A DNA stretch of 64,000 nucleotides, taken from Haliotis asinina. Lineage: Eukaryota; Mollusca; Gastropoda; Lepetellida; Haliotidae. This document shows, one piece after another, positions 47,176 through 58,980 of this stretch; positions within the stretch are counted from its first letter, which is position 1; each line of letters opens with the position of its first letter. Under the pieces are notes generated by a model. That model was given only the letters and a program-made list of their open reading frames with translations, did no database searches and was not told the DNA's origin. The stretch is from positions 56,522,753 through 56,586,752 of the forward strand of contig NC_090281.1 of NCBI RefSeq assembly GCF_037392515.1, written 5' to 3'. The position numbers and the translations under genes are program-made.

Positions 47176-47340
47176 GAGTGAGTGACTTTAGGTTTCACAC
47201 CGCCTTGACTAATATTCCAGCAATACCACGACAAGGGACACTAGAAATGGGCGCCACACTCTGTATTCATGTTCGGAATTGAACTCGGGTGTTCGACGTG
47301 ACAAGCGAACGCTTTAACCACTGGGCTACCCCACCGCCCC
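47176..47340 (-). mobile_element. tRNA-derived SINE
   Basis: Minus-strand copy: TTTCACACCGCCTTGACTAA, ATTCCAGCAATACCACGACA, GAATTGAACTCGGGTGTTCG and TGGGCTACCCCACCGCCCC. It lies head to head with the + copy at 47405-47532. Confidence 0.85.
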
Positions 47341-47404
47341 TTGTGATGCTGGTCGTACTCGTGAACTACGAGTACGGGTGTGACGTAGTCTGTCTGAAGC
47401 AAAT

Positions 47405-47532
47405 GGCCGAAGATTCGGGTTCGATTCCCCACATGGGTGCAATGTGTGAAGTCCATTTTTCTGGTGTCCGCTATCGTGATATTGCTGGAATGTTGCTAAA
47501 AGCGGCGAAAACCTAAAGTCACTCACTCACTC
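47405..47532 (+). mobile_element. tRNA-derived SINE, 5'-truncated
   Basis: GCCGAAGATTCGGGTTCGAT, CCCCACATGGGTGCAATGTG, GTGATATTGCTGGAATGTTG and AAGCGGCGAAAACC with the ACTCACTCACTC tail. Confidence 0.85.
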
Positions 47533-48339
47533 TGAAGCAAATATATCCAAGAAAGCCCACTCAAGTCTAGAAAATGTTGTAGATTTCCACAGCTTCAAAA
47601 TGAAGAAAGTCTCAGGGCTCCTTTTAATTGTATTTTATTGTTTCTACTGTGAACTTTTTTTCTGTAAAATATGTCCATGTCATAGAGTAGTTGTTATTCT
47701 AGGGTATGATGCTGAAAATCCAAGATTCATTATCAGGCCGAATCTTGTTGATCGGATTGGGGGGCACTAAAGGGAGGCAACTCATCCCAGTAGGTTCGGT
47801 GCTTTTGACAGTTGGGATATTTCACGTCACGACATGCTTACACCATTGTTTGCATATATAAAAGTATATTATAGCAATAAATATATGTGTAAACTCACTC
47901 GTCTACCGGACAGATGTCTGGGTCTGACCCACCGGAAAGCTAGACAATGACAGTAGTTTACTCAAGGTCACTGAAGGTTGTCTGATATAGACAATTTATT
48001 AAGGTGGGAGGCTATTGTTGGTATTTGAAGAAACATTATGGGATGTTTTAATAAGTTTGATGACAATGATAGAAACACGGATGACTGCATCTAACTCTCG
48101 CAGACGACTTGACCTTTTCTCTGATGACCTCTGACTGCAGGATGTACGAGAGGATCGATACGCGGTGCTGCCTTTTGACGGCCTTTTCACACGACCACCC
48201 CTGAGATCAATCCGCGACCACGTACAACGTACACCCAGATGTCATACCACGTATGTTTAATGCTTACTTTCGAAATTAAAATGAGCTTCGATGCAAGAAT
48301 AACCCCCGTATTGTGACACAACTTCCATTATATTGTCCA
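47533..48339. other. No gene or repeat recognised
   Basis: AT-rich left half, unremarkable. Confidence 0.55.
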
Positions 48340-48724
48340 TCGTCTCTCATTGCATTGTCGTCTGCTCGGGTTTGTCGTCTGCTGGATGCGCATGTCGGGA
48401 TGGGTTTTGTGGAGTGGAGTCCGGCCCTCGCCGACTAATTAATGGAGGACAGAGCACGGCTTTATTTGCGCATTCACTCGGATAAGAGAAGCAATTCGGA
48501 GCGCGCCGGACGCTAGTCGGAGTCGAGGCGGATATTACTCTGGCGTAAGAGGTCGGGCGGATAGCTAGCGACATTGTTGGGCACAGGCTTCACAGGGGGA
48601 ACAATTTCCAAGCCGCCCAGGGCTGCAGTCTTAATGACATATTGTTGTGACCTACTTAATCGTAAATAATAGATCCTCGAATTGAAGGAAATACTTTATT
48701 CTGTCAACACTGGATGAGATCTGG
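48340..48724 (+). promoter_or_regulatory. CpG-rich block ending in a strong donor, possible promoter/first exon
   Basis: The stretch is GC- and CpG-rich (GGAGCGCGCCGGACGC, AGTCGAGGCGG) and ends at CTGG|GTAAGTGAG, an excellent donor at 48725. It could be a noncoding first exon. No coding frame in it is recognisable. Confidence 0.25.
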
Positions 48725-48973
48725 GTAAGTGAGTATGGTTTGTGTGTCTGCAAATATTGCGACCATTTTAAAGGTATCATTTGACTGTACAGCATGCACT
48801 AATATTGAAATCGAACCCGACGTGCTACTGCGCCACATAGCACGTTATCCATAGACCCATCTTCGTAATACATGCCAACATATAAAGAAACTCATCAGAA
48901 GTTAACAACGATGTTTCTTGGAAGTCTGTTTCAACACATCAGCCAGTGAATTAAGAAGAGCGAGTGGATAGAT

Positions 48974-49300
48974 GGGTGAGGTGTGGGTGAGTTTAGTTAG
49001 AGAGTGGGCACAGTGAGTGTAAGAATGAGTGAGATGTGGGTGAGTTGAGTTAGCGAGTATGCATAGTGAGCGTAGGAATGGATGAGGTGTGGGTGAGCTG
49101 AGTTAGAGAGTGGGCACAGTGAGTGTAAGAATGTGTGAGGTGTGGGTGAGCTGAGTTAGAGAGTGGGCACAGTGAGTGTAAGAATGTGTGAGGTGTGGGT
49201 GAGCTGAGTTAGAGAGTGGGCACAGTGAGTGTAAGAATGTGTGAGGTGTGGGTGAGCTGAGTTAGAGAGTGGGCACAGTGAGTGTTAGAGCTGGCGAGAT
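48974..49300 (+). repeat. 53-bp minisatellite
   Basis: GAGAGTGGGCACAGTGAGTG recurs at 49000, 49106, 49159, 49212 and 49265 (53 or 106 bp apart), with GTGTGGGTGAGCTGAGTTA between. Confidence 0.9.
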
Positions 49301-49331
49301 GGATGAGGTGAAGAGAGTAACAAAGATTATT

Positions 49332-49566
49332 TAGTTTGTTTATTTGTAGCTTAACACTGCACTCAGCAATATCCCAGCTATATGACGACGGTCGCAAAAT
49401 AATCGTGTCTGGACCAGACAATCTAATGATCAACATGATGAGAAAAAGTCTTCGCAATAGGGATACGATGGCAAGTCAGCGAGCCTGACAACCCGATCCC
49501 GTTAGTCGCCTCTTACGACAAGCATGGGTTACTAAAGATTAATTCTAACCCGGATCTTCACGGTTA
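49332..49566 (-). mobile_element. SINE-like repeat, non-tRNA-headed family
   Basis: CTGCACTCAGCAATATCCCA, GTGTCTGGACCAGACAAT, CCGATCCCGTTAGTCGCCTC, ACGACAAGCATGGGTTACT and CCCGGATCTTCACGG appear in minus-strand order. The tail is eroded. Confidence 0.75.
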
Positions 49567-50089
49567 GGGTGAAGTGAGGGCGGCTGCAGTGAGTGAAGTC
49601 GATGAAAGAGTAGCGGAGGTTCTTCTGACTGAATAAGATATGAGAAAGGACGACTGAAATGGATCAGACCAGGGTGAGTGAGAGCGGGTGATGTTGAGAA
49701 TAGGTGGGGTGAACATAACAGAGGGCATGGGGTTGAAAAAGGTGAGTTGAAAGTTACACACTGCATCTGTCTGAGGAGCGGACCTTTATGCCACGTGGAC
49801 AGCATTTCTCAAATGTCCTCAAAGAGCCATCGGTGAGGTATAATTCTATTTTGCCAGCGCATCCCGTGAGCAAGTCTACATCACTCGGCCATTCCTCAAA
49901 GACATTTCAAGGCTCCATTCCATTACAAAAAAACATCCTTGTTTTATTAACTCTCTATACTATTTTCCATATCACAGGGACTGAATGTTGGTCCAATAAT
50001 AAAGTTCTATCAGGAACTCTTGCGGCATTATTAGCCACTTCCGTATCTATCCACCCAATCACTTAGTGGCCGCGAGCGACATTTTATTT

Positions 50090-50440
50090 GTTGTCTAGAT
50101 TGGCAGAACGGGGGTCGCAGGCAACGCGCGTATTTGTTGAGCGGCCGAGAGAGATTGGAAGCAGGGGGACGGCCAATCTCATTTTGCGTGGATGATATTT
50201 AATTGAAAGGCAACAAGATTTATAGGATAAATCAATCATTAATGCATGATCATGCATTGTAAATACAGCTGAGGCGAGCTTCAAGCACGGTTACGCAGGA
50301 ACGGGAAAATGGCCTCCGTTAGTGCGGAGCTGTTGTCACAACAAACGAGTTCCGGTTTTCACGGCCTCGCAACACCACGCAATCGACGATCATTCCGCTG
50401 TTATTGTATCTGCCGACCTCTCATTTCTTGCGTAATGGTT
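50090..50440. promoter_or_regulatory. Composite GC-rich block with palindrome
   Basis: CpG-rich sequence with CCAAT in either strand sense (GGCCAATCTC) surrounds an 18-bp perfect palindrome at 50241-50258 (AATGCATG and its reverse complement). It looks like a candidate enhancer or conserved noncoding element; no gene frame is seen. Confidence 0.2.
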
Positions 50441-50826
50441 TGGGAAGTCAAAGTTAAAAAATATAACGGATGTTAATTGCTTATCGTGATAACTAAATTC
50501 ATACGCGTGATAGGATGATTTCCTGTTTTTAAACCCTGTACAATCATGCACGTGTTGGTAGGGCACAATGGATCACTTATTTTTAGACTTTGCACTACGC
50601 GGAGGAATGAGGTTCTTGGGAGAAAATAACCATAGACTCAACTGTGACATTATCCAGTAAGTTTCCGAGAGCTCTAATAACGGATGGATGGACGAGATAC
50701 TTTACTTTCATTTCAACATTAAACACAAGTAAGTATGTGAATGTGCAAGTGTAGGTGCACGCCGCTTTTGGCATTGTTCCAACAGAACAAGACAAAACAT
50801 TTATCACTGGTCGATGTCCGTGGCTT

Positions 50827-50972
50827 ATGGTGAGTGAGTCTTGTTTTACGCCGCTTTTAGCAATATTCCAGCAATGTCACAGTGGGGAAATGGGCTTGCC
50901 ACATTGTACCCGTGTAGTCAGTTGGACTCGTAACGTGCGAACGCGTCATACACTCGGCTACCACGCTGCCTC
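50827..50972 (-). mobile_element. tRNA-derived SINE with 10-bp target-site duplication
   Basis: Minus-strand copy (GGTGAGTGAGTCTTGTTTTA, CCGCTTTTAGCAATATTCCA, CTCGGCTACCACGCTGCC) flanked by an identical TCCGTGGCTT at 50817-50826 and 50973-50982. This is direct evidence of retroposition. Confidence 0.9.
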
Positions 50973-51107
50973 TCCGTGGCTTGGGGATTTTAATGTAGAA
51001 TATTATTCAAAAGAAATGCGTGGTGGTAAGGCATTTGGCTATATTGATGTACATACTAACTATCACTGCTAGAGAGACCAGCAGTGGTCTCCTCACTTTG
51101 GTTCTTT

Positions 51108-51171
51108 GTGGGGAATCGAAACTAGGCTCTCAGCGTGAGCGATCTAATACCCTTAACTACCAGGCTGTCAG
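51108..51171 (-). mobile_element. tRNA-derived SINE head fragment
   Basis: GTGGGGAATCGAAACTAGGC and CTTAACTACCAGGCTGTCA resemble the complement of the SINE head. Confidence 0.4.
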
Positions 51172-51436
51172 TCTGACCACTCCCACAGATTAACACAACA
51201 CTCGGCAGTCACATGTTGACAGCATATAATATTTCTTAAAGTGGTGTGTGACGACTCGCTTAACAGAGATGAGGAGAAAGTGGGTTTAACGTTTAACGTT
51301 GCGTCTCAAGGGTAATACACACGTGGCTGTTATGTGTATGTGGCTGTTTGTACTACAGTCAGTTGGGAATTATGCCGTTTTATGACGCTACCACAATGAA
51401 GTACAACGCAGCCGTTTAATCATGGATACCCTACAA

Positions 51437-51510
51437 CTAGGCAAAGTAGCCCAGTAGTTAAAGTGTTTATTTGCCATGCCGAATACCGGGTTCGATTCCG
51501 ATACATGTCG
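51437..51510 (+). mobile_element. tRNA-derived SINE head fragment
   Basis: AGTAGCCCAGTAGTTAAAGT and ACCGGGTTCGATTCCGATAC match the head; the rest is absent. Confidence 0.55.
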
Positions 51511-52982
51511 AGCGCCAGGTAATGTAGGAATAAGTACCGTCCTCGTACGTAATGCCGCTTAGGTTCTTAACGCTGACCTTCTACCTGACCATGGAAGCGG
51601 TCGAGAATACTGAAAACCCAAGAAACAGAGAGGATGATACAAAAACATGTTCGCAATCGAGAAGGGAGGCATAAATCTGATGACAAGAGAACAAAGTCAG
51701 AGAAAAAGCATGGATAACGATTTTATATTTTCAGCACATAATCTAGATTTGACAGATATTATATACTGCATGGGCTTTGTTGGATATATTTGTTTCCGGG
51801 TTTGTATGACAGGGTCTGTATGACGGACCATGGCCACCAGTGCCAAGTTACAAAACAGCGACGAAAACTGAGAACAGAGGAACAAGGAACCGCAAGCAGA
51901 GACTGAGAAAACGTTCTTAAACTAGAGAAGAGCGATGAAAAAGCCGAAAACATCAAATCATAACCCAAAAATGTTACAACATGAACGAGAAAGTGACAAA
52001 AGCGAGACTTTTCTAAACTAAATTTAGAAAAGAACGCCGAAAACGTTAAAAAATTAACCATCGTAAAATAAACGAGGGTCAAGCATGAAACACGTTCTCA
52101 AGAATGCAAAATAAAGAATGCAAAATAAACGAAAGTATAACAAGGCCAAGTCGGAGGATCTAGTCTGACCGAGTCCCTGAACCATATTATTTTCCCTAGA
52201 TCCTAGCCCTGGCCAAATGCTAAAGTCCTAAATGGCGCAAGTCTTGATTTCAACAGGTTCTGGTTGAGCTTTTTATTGGGGCTCCTTTTCAATTTAAATC
52301 TGTTTATTTGTTACAATCAAAATCATATGTATTAAGAGACCTAGGGTTAGTCTGTCGGAGTACTATACGTCTGAGAACCCGAGGAAGGGCGAGAGGCACG
52401 GCAAGGAAGCATTCCAAGGTTAAACATGTAGAAAATATAACAGATTGAATAGAAATCGCGCTGGTTACAATGTTGCATGATAGTCTGAATTAATTATCCA
52501 CTTCTAGTCAGTTCCCACGTGAAGCTTTGCGGCGTGAATGTCTGAGAGTAGTTTCGCGTCAACGACATCGTGAGGTAGACCAGCGTACCACTCCTCCCCC
52601 TCCTGCAACGCAACCTGAGACCGACCCTCGGCGTTCCTGGCAGTTAACGGTCTATATCTCTGTCAGCCATGTTGCGACACCACACGCTGACGCGACCCCA
52701 CAGCGCACATATATGTACTAGATAGAGGCGATAAGACGGAGCAGAATCATGCTCCTCTTCCATGTTCGCACCCTGCACGATATACTGACTTTCGATGTGA
52801 CTCGCTACTTAGATCCCACCCAGGCCTGTACAGCTCATCTCCTCCCGTGAATCCGACCGTGTCCCCACGTTCTGGTACGTGTCACCCCCGGGGCTCTCCG
52901 TACCGGACTGTGAAACACCCGACACTCCCAAACACATCCCCCTACCCCCTCACCGTAGACTGACGTTTAGTCTCTGAATGTA
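51511..52982. other. No certain gene
   Basis: An A-rich stretch (51640-52140) is followed by a C-rich one (52500-52980) with a 64-codon frame containing TTPPPPATQPETDPRRSW; this could be an exon but has no support. Confidence 0.45.
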
Positions 52983-53108
52983 CAGTGGACAAAATAAGTT
53001 AGGGATATCGGTATTTTTATGACTGATTTTTTATCAATGTGTCAGTGAATAAATACATCATTATTCATAATTCAAAATTTAAAAATATCACTAACGATTT
53101 TTGTCCAG
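52983..53108. mobile_element. Small mariner-like MITE
   Basis: The ends CAGTGGACAAAATAAGTTAG and, on the other strand, CTGGACAAAAATCGTTAG form imperfect inverted repeats flanked by TA. At 126 bp it is almost a hairpin and has no coding capacity, so it would depend on a transposase encoded elsewhere. Confidence 0.55.
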
Positions 53109-53110
53109 TA

Positions 53111-54234
53111 TATATATAATGTTTATAGAAACAAAGAATTCCTGTTAAACTGAAAAGTAACCGCGGTGAGACGGGAGATTCAGAACCTGAAGTTTAGGAA
53201 ATGTTGACTTGCTTCTCTGTGGTCTTTAGCATTGCATAAAAGGACTGGGCCGAAGGGAAAATAATGCGGTTCAGGGACTGTGAAGACAGAATAATATTAA
53301 CGATGAAACATGCCAAGTGTCTACAAAGTTCCTGCTCGTCTCCAATGGAAATTCCGGTACGTCTGAGTTGATTACAATCAAACAGTGTTTTGTCGAACGT
53401 TCGACCATTAAGAATTGGTTCGATGTTTCTGAGCTCTTTTTTCATTATATTTTATGATTATGTTTTTATAGGCAGTTTTTATCTGTAAAATATGTTCATT
53501 TCAGAGACGAGATATGTTTCAGTTTCAGAAACTGTGGTAATGTATAGTTCCCACACACTGTAGACTTGCGTGGAGTATATTGGATACATTCGTTTCAGGT
53601 GAGTCTTTAACCAACACGTTAAAATGCATGCTCGGGCAAGAGCCTATGATGCTAATCATTACTGGACTGTGGATTCTGTGTGTAGACTATTTGGAAATAC
53701 CATCCCCTGTTAGTATTATCACTGTGCACATGGAGATCATAGTTGCACTTATTTCGATTGCTAACCACCACAGATATCGAACTCCGATGGTTGTGCACAC
53801 CGAAACATGAGGCTCATTAACAAATTCAGACAAGGACCTACGTTTTAGCCGATCCTAATTTTATCTTGTGAAAGTGAAAAGAGACACTACACACAACTCT
53901 GGTTGCACTAAATTCCAATTCTTTGTTTCATAAGAAAACGGTATTTGCAAATTAATTATAATTTTAAAGTTAAAAAATCATTTTTCTATTTTTTATTCGA
54001 GGTTCAGGCAGCATACCGATAAGATGTCACAGACTGCCCCAGTTTGAAGAGGTCGTACAATGATTCACAATTCACCTGGCTCACTGGTTACACCTGTTAT
54101 GTTGTTCGTTGTGCTTAATAAGTACATTTATATAACGTTCAACGTGATTGATGTAATATCTAGTCCGTACCAGATCGCCTAACGTTTCTAGCGGCCGAGC
54201 CTCGTTTTGAGATTTTCACGATTTCCCTCTTTGT
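53111..54234. other. No certain gene
   Basis: An 83-codon minus frame (53194-53445, MKKELRNIEPILNGRTFDKT) has protein-like composition but no recognisable family. Confidence 0.4.
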
Positions 54235-54301
54235 CAGAGCACGCTTTACGACAGAGCACGCTTTACGACAGAGCACGCTTTACGACAGAGCACGCTGCAC
54301 G
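54235..54301 (+). repeat. 17-bp tandem repeat
   Basis: CAGAGCACGCTTTACGA repeated four times, the last altered (CTGCACGA). Confidence 0.9.
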
Positions 54302-55464
54302 ACGTGTTTGCAAGGATCTGAAGGAGCGTAGTGTTGCAATATACAATTGATTAGATGTATCAAATAATAATGATTAATAATTATGTATCCAGTTGAATGG
54401 GTTGGTTTAAAAACTCTGGACTGGTTATTGTACAAAGTTCAATAGGACGGAACCCAGTCAGCAGGAAACGCGACTGTTGTGTAACCTATGTTTTGCCGTG
54501 CGCACCGCGTCAGTGGTTCTCGTATTTGTTCCACCTGGTACCATTTGATCGAACGGGCGGTGGCTCACTGATTCAAATGCTGAAATTTACAATGGAGAAA
54601 TATAAAGCCGGATATGTCTGGACAAGTCAAACACGCACGCGCGCGCACGAACGCACACACACACTCTTCAGCTATTGCTCGCCGTGAAAAAAACGCAGAC
54701 AACATCTGGTGAATGAAACGTTTTATGCCGTAAACAAATCGTGTATACATCACGACTCATCATGTAACAAAGCGAACCCACAGTGACGATAAGGCTAAAA
54801 CGTGGGACACCCTGAGTTGGGTTATACAGGATGCTTAGCCGTCTAGCACTCTCATTAGCGGTAGGTCATTACAGTAACGTTATCAATGACCTGTCTCCCC
54901 TTCGCATTACTCTCCTGTCTTTTCATTCCGCCTCCATTCCGTGGAGTGAGGACACGTTGAGGTGGTCCACGCATCTCTCCCACAATGCAGGTTGTCTCAT
55001 TGTTCTGCCTGGATCGTATAGTCATGTGTCATGGATGGGGCTCTTCATTTATAACATTTCCAATCAAATGAGCTTTGTGCTTTTGTTCTGCGTCTCAATT
55101 AATCGTTGCTATGGTAACTGATAAAGAGATTTGAGCGTATATATAATCAGATGCAGATCAAGTGTTTTGATGAAAAGATGGTGATGTATGCTAGGAGTTT
55201 CAGTTTGTGGAGTATGTGTGCGTGCGTGCGTGCGCGTGCGTATGCGTTTGGGCGTGTGTATGAGTGCGTTTGATGCATATGTGTGTTTGTGTATGTGTGT
55301 GATTTTGTCTTTTAATGACGACAACGACGACGACGACGACAATGATGATGATATGATATGTATGTGTGTGTACGCGTGCATAATACTCAGTAACCAACAT
55401 AATACATTCGCGCATTTAGAAAAATAGCGGTTGTGTGCACTGTGCGTGTGCATGTGTGTTATAA

Positions 55465-55466
<2 letters not shown>

Positions 55467-55525
<59 letters not shown>
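55467..55525. repeat. (TG)n microsatellite
   Basis: About 29 uninterrupted TG units; looser GT-rich sequence and a short ACG run precede it (55195-55345). Confidence 0.95.
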
Positions 55526-55527
<2 letters not shown>

Positions 55528-57326
55528 CTCTGCATTCGCCAATGTGAGAATACACATTTGCATAATGGACAATGTGCAACAGAATAGTCCAACGTTACAG
55601 TGACGACCATACATTCATCTCGTTGTTATTCCGCACAATCTGAACAAACGCCTTATAAGGCAACACAATAAATTATTACAACTTAAATACTATGACGTAA
55701 TACTCCTTGGGCTTTAGCATTAATGTGTTCCCACACGCGATACTTTGTACTAATCTCTTAACAACCACTGGTGTTGACAAATACACCCGGAAATATGTAA
55801 AGAATTAAACAATTTGACCTCAGGAAATATGAAACCTCGGCGTGTCACGGACTGCGTGACCTTCACCTTTAACGTAAGAGACGTCGATTGTCTCGTATGA
55901 CTCACATGCCATACATAATTACTTAAGCACGCAATGCAGAATGGATAATGTACGATATAGAATGGATTATGTGTGACAAAACGTTCTGGGCAGAAGAAAG
56001 GCTGCTCATGAAAATGAAATTAAAAACTTTACTGACAGTCACCAAAACGCTGCGGTCTTCATGCCCAGATTTATCTGTGATGTCCCTTTCTAATGCATCA
56101 CCATCGAGCCACCACTTTTCGCTTCTTTTTCTGGGTCGTCATCGTACAATATTGTATACTATCTTTTGTCTGGAAGTTTAAAATGAGAGATAAGTAATAT
56201 ATGATATATATCCAAGACACAGTCCGTCCAATATAAATCTTGCAAAGAAAACTTTGACTAATTTCTCGAAATATCTGTTGCTCAATTTTGTATAAAAGCA
56301 CATTATATCTCTCACTCACTCACTCACTCACTCTCACTTCGGAATCATGTCTGTGCTGTTTTAGGACGCACAGAGAAACATCATGGCAGACAGAATAACG
56401 AGGATACAATTTACTAAATTGCATTTACGTGAGAAGAACTGCAGCCTTGAGAAATATCGTATCCGTTCAGAAACGTGTGACATTCGGCGTTCTAATTTGA
56501 CCTGTCAGCTTAGAAAAGAAAATCCAATATGGCGGATTACAGAGACTTCCGGTGGAGCCGAATGGTGACACAAGGGTTAATTATTAATGTATCAGATTGA
56601 TTAATTTACCAACTTGAAGAGGGGGATTTAGCCTCTCACGTGCTGCAAGGCATCACCCCCTGTAATTAAGTTAAGAACGGAGGAGGGATTGGGGGACTAA
56701 ATTTTAGGGTTAGCCGATATGTGAACAAGTGTTCTCATGTTGAACATGGATATGGCTAATTACTGCTGTGAATCAGTGCGTGTTTGGTCGTTCTTCATAA
56801 GCCATGCTGAGGTTTGTAAGAAAGGGATGGACACAGAGTGGTGCTCAGGGATGTACGTTTGATACGTTTTGGTGTACATGCGTCAGAAAGCTCACACACA
56901 TATTCATATTGTATGACATTGTTTTTGTACGTGACGAATCTCCTTGTAAAATCTCACTCAGCCTTGACCAATGTCTACATCAAACTTAACGTAACGTCCC
57001 ACGCTTGTCTTGTTTAGGCAGATTCGAATTTGCTAGCAAATAATGTTTAATATTGTGAACAAGGTTGATATGCCACATTTATGAAGTTTGTCATGTTATC
57101 ATAGACGAGTTATCATCAACAATTGTGAGACGTTACGTTTTTAAAACTTAGCATATTTCCCAAACGTCCTCAATGTGTAGAGTACCTGCATATACGCCGA
57201 CACTGCGAAGGTCTATCCTGTCCCATCATGCGGCTAGAACGCTCAGCGGCGAGAAAACTCAGCGCGAAGCATTATGAACACATCATGTTCAGTGAGAATT
57301 GCTGAAATAATTTCACCTGTATATTT
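55526..57326. other. No gene recognised
   Basis: Only chance frames and the ACTC run at 56311. Confidence 0.55.
56311..56338. repeat. (ACTC)n short repeat
   Basis: CTCACTCACTCACTCACTCA, possibly an orphan SINE tail since no SINE body adjoins it. Confidence 0.7.
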
Positions 57327-57632
57327 TTATTTTGAATAAAGGTTCCCTTCACTAAAAACTACTTTTGGCCAAACCAATACATCTTGTGAAGAGTTACCTC
57401 CCCCTAGTATTTCTGTAAAGTGCAGGATGCATGTTATGGTAAGATGGATTTCTTTTGAGAGAAACACTGGGATCTGTGATGATGATGATGGTGATGATGA
57501 TGATGATGATGATGATGATGTTCTGTAATTCCACCCACTCCCCCCATCAATCCAACCTCCGACTACAGTGAGTGATAACACGAGGGCCCACAACGTAACC
57601 GTCTTCAGAACAGCCCCTGAATTGACTGGCAT
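57327..57632 (-). CDS. Possible secreted small protein, unknown
   Basis: From Met at 57632 a 101-residue minus-strand frame begins with a signal-peptide-like segment (GAVLKTVTLWALVLSLTVVG, a hydrophobic core after a Lys). A short polar stretch follows, then a Ser run translated from the GAT/ATC microsatellite at 57478-57520. The frame also extends 13 codons upstream. The signal-like start is suggestive, but the low-complexity part inflates the length. No family recognised and no splice evidence. Confidence 0.2.
   Translation of the reverse strand: MPVNSGAVLKTVTLWALVLSLTVVGGWIDGGSGWNYRTSSSSSSSSSPSSSSQIPVFLSKEIHLTITCILHFTEILGGGNSSQDVLVWPKVVFSEGNLYSK
57478..57520. repeat. (GAT)n microsatellite
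   Basis: About 14 GAT units with one GGT interruption. Confidence 0.9.
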
Positions 57633-58405
57633 TTCCAAAGTGTTTTCCACGACCCCTTTGACGGGACACATGTTTTGTCATGTCGTGAAGCAGCACGTTA
57701 TGACGTAGCGTGGAGAAAGACGACCGCTGTGGGGGGCGAGTCAAGAGATGGAACAAATATAGGGATGAAGATATTAAGTAAAAAAAGGATTAAGTCATTT
57801 TCAACGCTGTTTGATCATAGGCGGTGTCCCCGCACCCCACGACGCCCGCTGTTGGTGTACCATGGCGCCGTTCGTGTCGCGTCTGGTCCCCAAATCTCAA
57901 GTCAAAAACACAATGCATTATGGGTAACGCATGAGAGAATTTAAATTTCGTACTCCATTATAGCCAGGCTTATTTGAATAGCTTAGAGATTAGAGGGCAC
58001 ATAGAGCATAAACAAACGATTTTGTACTTTCTAAAACACGTCCCAGAGACTATGCTGACGATGTATTCTCGTATGATAACAAACTATCGTTAAATTGCAG
58101 TTAACCCCTATCTGACAGCGTGATCAATCATTCGTCGCGTCAGCTTGCGTCATTGATTACCTCAACTTGATTGTGTTGACGTTGGGAAGATGTCACGGCT
58201 TACAGAGGGTACACCTTGACGGACAAGGCGCAGAGCACAGTGCAACAGGTGGGCAATCTGAATTGAGCTGAAGGACAGTGGTCATTAGATGTGCAATGTT
58301 TCAAAGTTGTAAATAGTAATTGTAAGACCTATAGTTTGAATCCACAAAACTCCCAAGAAATACCGTATTCAACCAAAAACCGCATCAACTATTAATGAAC
58401 GTTTA

Positions 58406-58488
58406 CAATGTGTGAAGCCCATTTCTGGTGTCCCCTGCCGTGATATTGTTCGAGTGTTGCTAAAAGCGGCGCAAAACCACACTCACTT
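58406..58488 (+). mobile_element. tRNA-derived SINE, 3' part only
   Basis: AATGTGTGAAGCCCATTTCT, GTGATATTGTTCGAGTGTTG and AAAAGCGGCGCAAAACCACA plus CTCACTTA; the tRNA head is missing. Confidence 0.7.
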
Positions 58489-58619
58489 ACCAAGTTTCGC
58501 TCCGATGTGTGTGAAAGTGACAAGGGCACCTAAGCTGATGATAAGCCTGACCAGCCTGACTTTGATCACCAGAACTATCTGTGCTAATATGTTAAATATT
58601 TGGGATTACCCTTTCTCAG

Positions 58620-58790
58620 AAAAGTACAGATTCTAGTACTTTTGTTGGGTTGAGTCCCATCTATGGTTCGTAGATACACTCTCTGAGTACCGGATGGAAG
58701 TCACGTCAACAAAGTAGGCTTTGTACTTCACCGAGAGAGTGTAATCCCAAATATAACATGCTTTACATTTCACCCTTGTCTTAATGGCAT
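58620..58790 (-). mobile_element. Second, rearranged copy of the tRNA-like repeat
   Basis: On the minus strand GATGGGACTCAAC then AAAAGTACTAGAATC matches the + strand at 19780-19815. The neighbouring AATCCCAAATATAACATG matches 19833-19850 in the + orientation. So one half is inverted relative to the other copy. ACACTCTCTG and GAGAGAGTGT nearby could pair as a hairpin. Confidence 0.45.
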
Positions 58791-58860
58791 AGCGAATTCA
58801 CAGCTTTATTAATATATTGATTATAATCTGTAAACAACTGAATCTCCACTACAACCATTG

Positions 58861-58889
58861 CAACCACCACCACCACCACCACCACCACC

Positions 58890-58969
<80 letters not shown>

Positions 58970-58980
58970 CACTACCACTG
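58861..58980. repeat. Compound (ACC)n(ACT)n microsatellite
   Basis: About 13 ACC units pass directly into about 23 ACT units; on the minus strand this reads as poly-Val or similar artefacts. Confidence 0.95.

Noticed and set aside
58781..58978. 65-codon poly-Val frame
   Set aside because: Translation of the ACC/ACT microsatellite.
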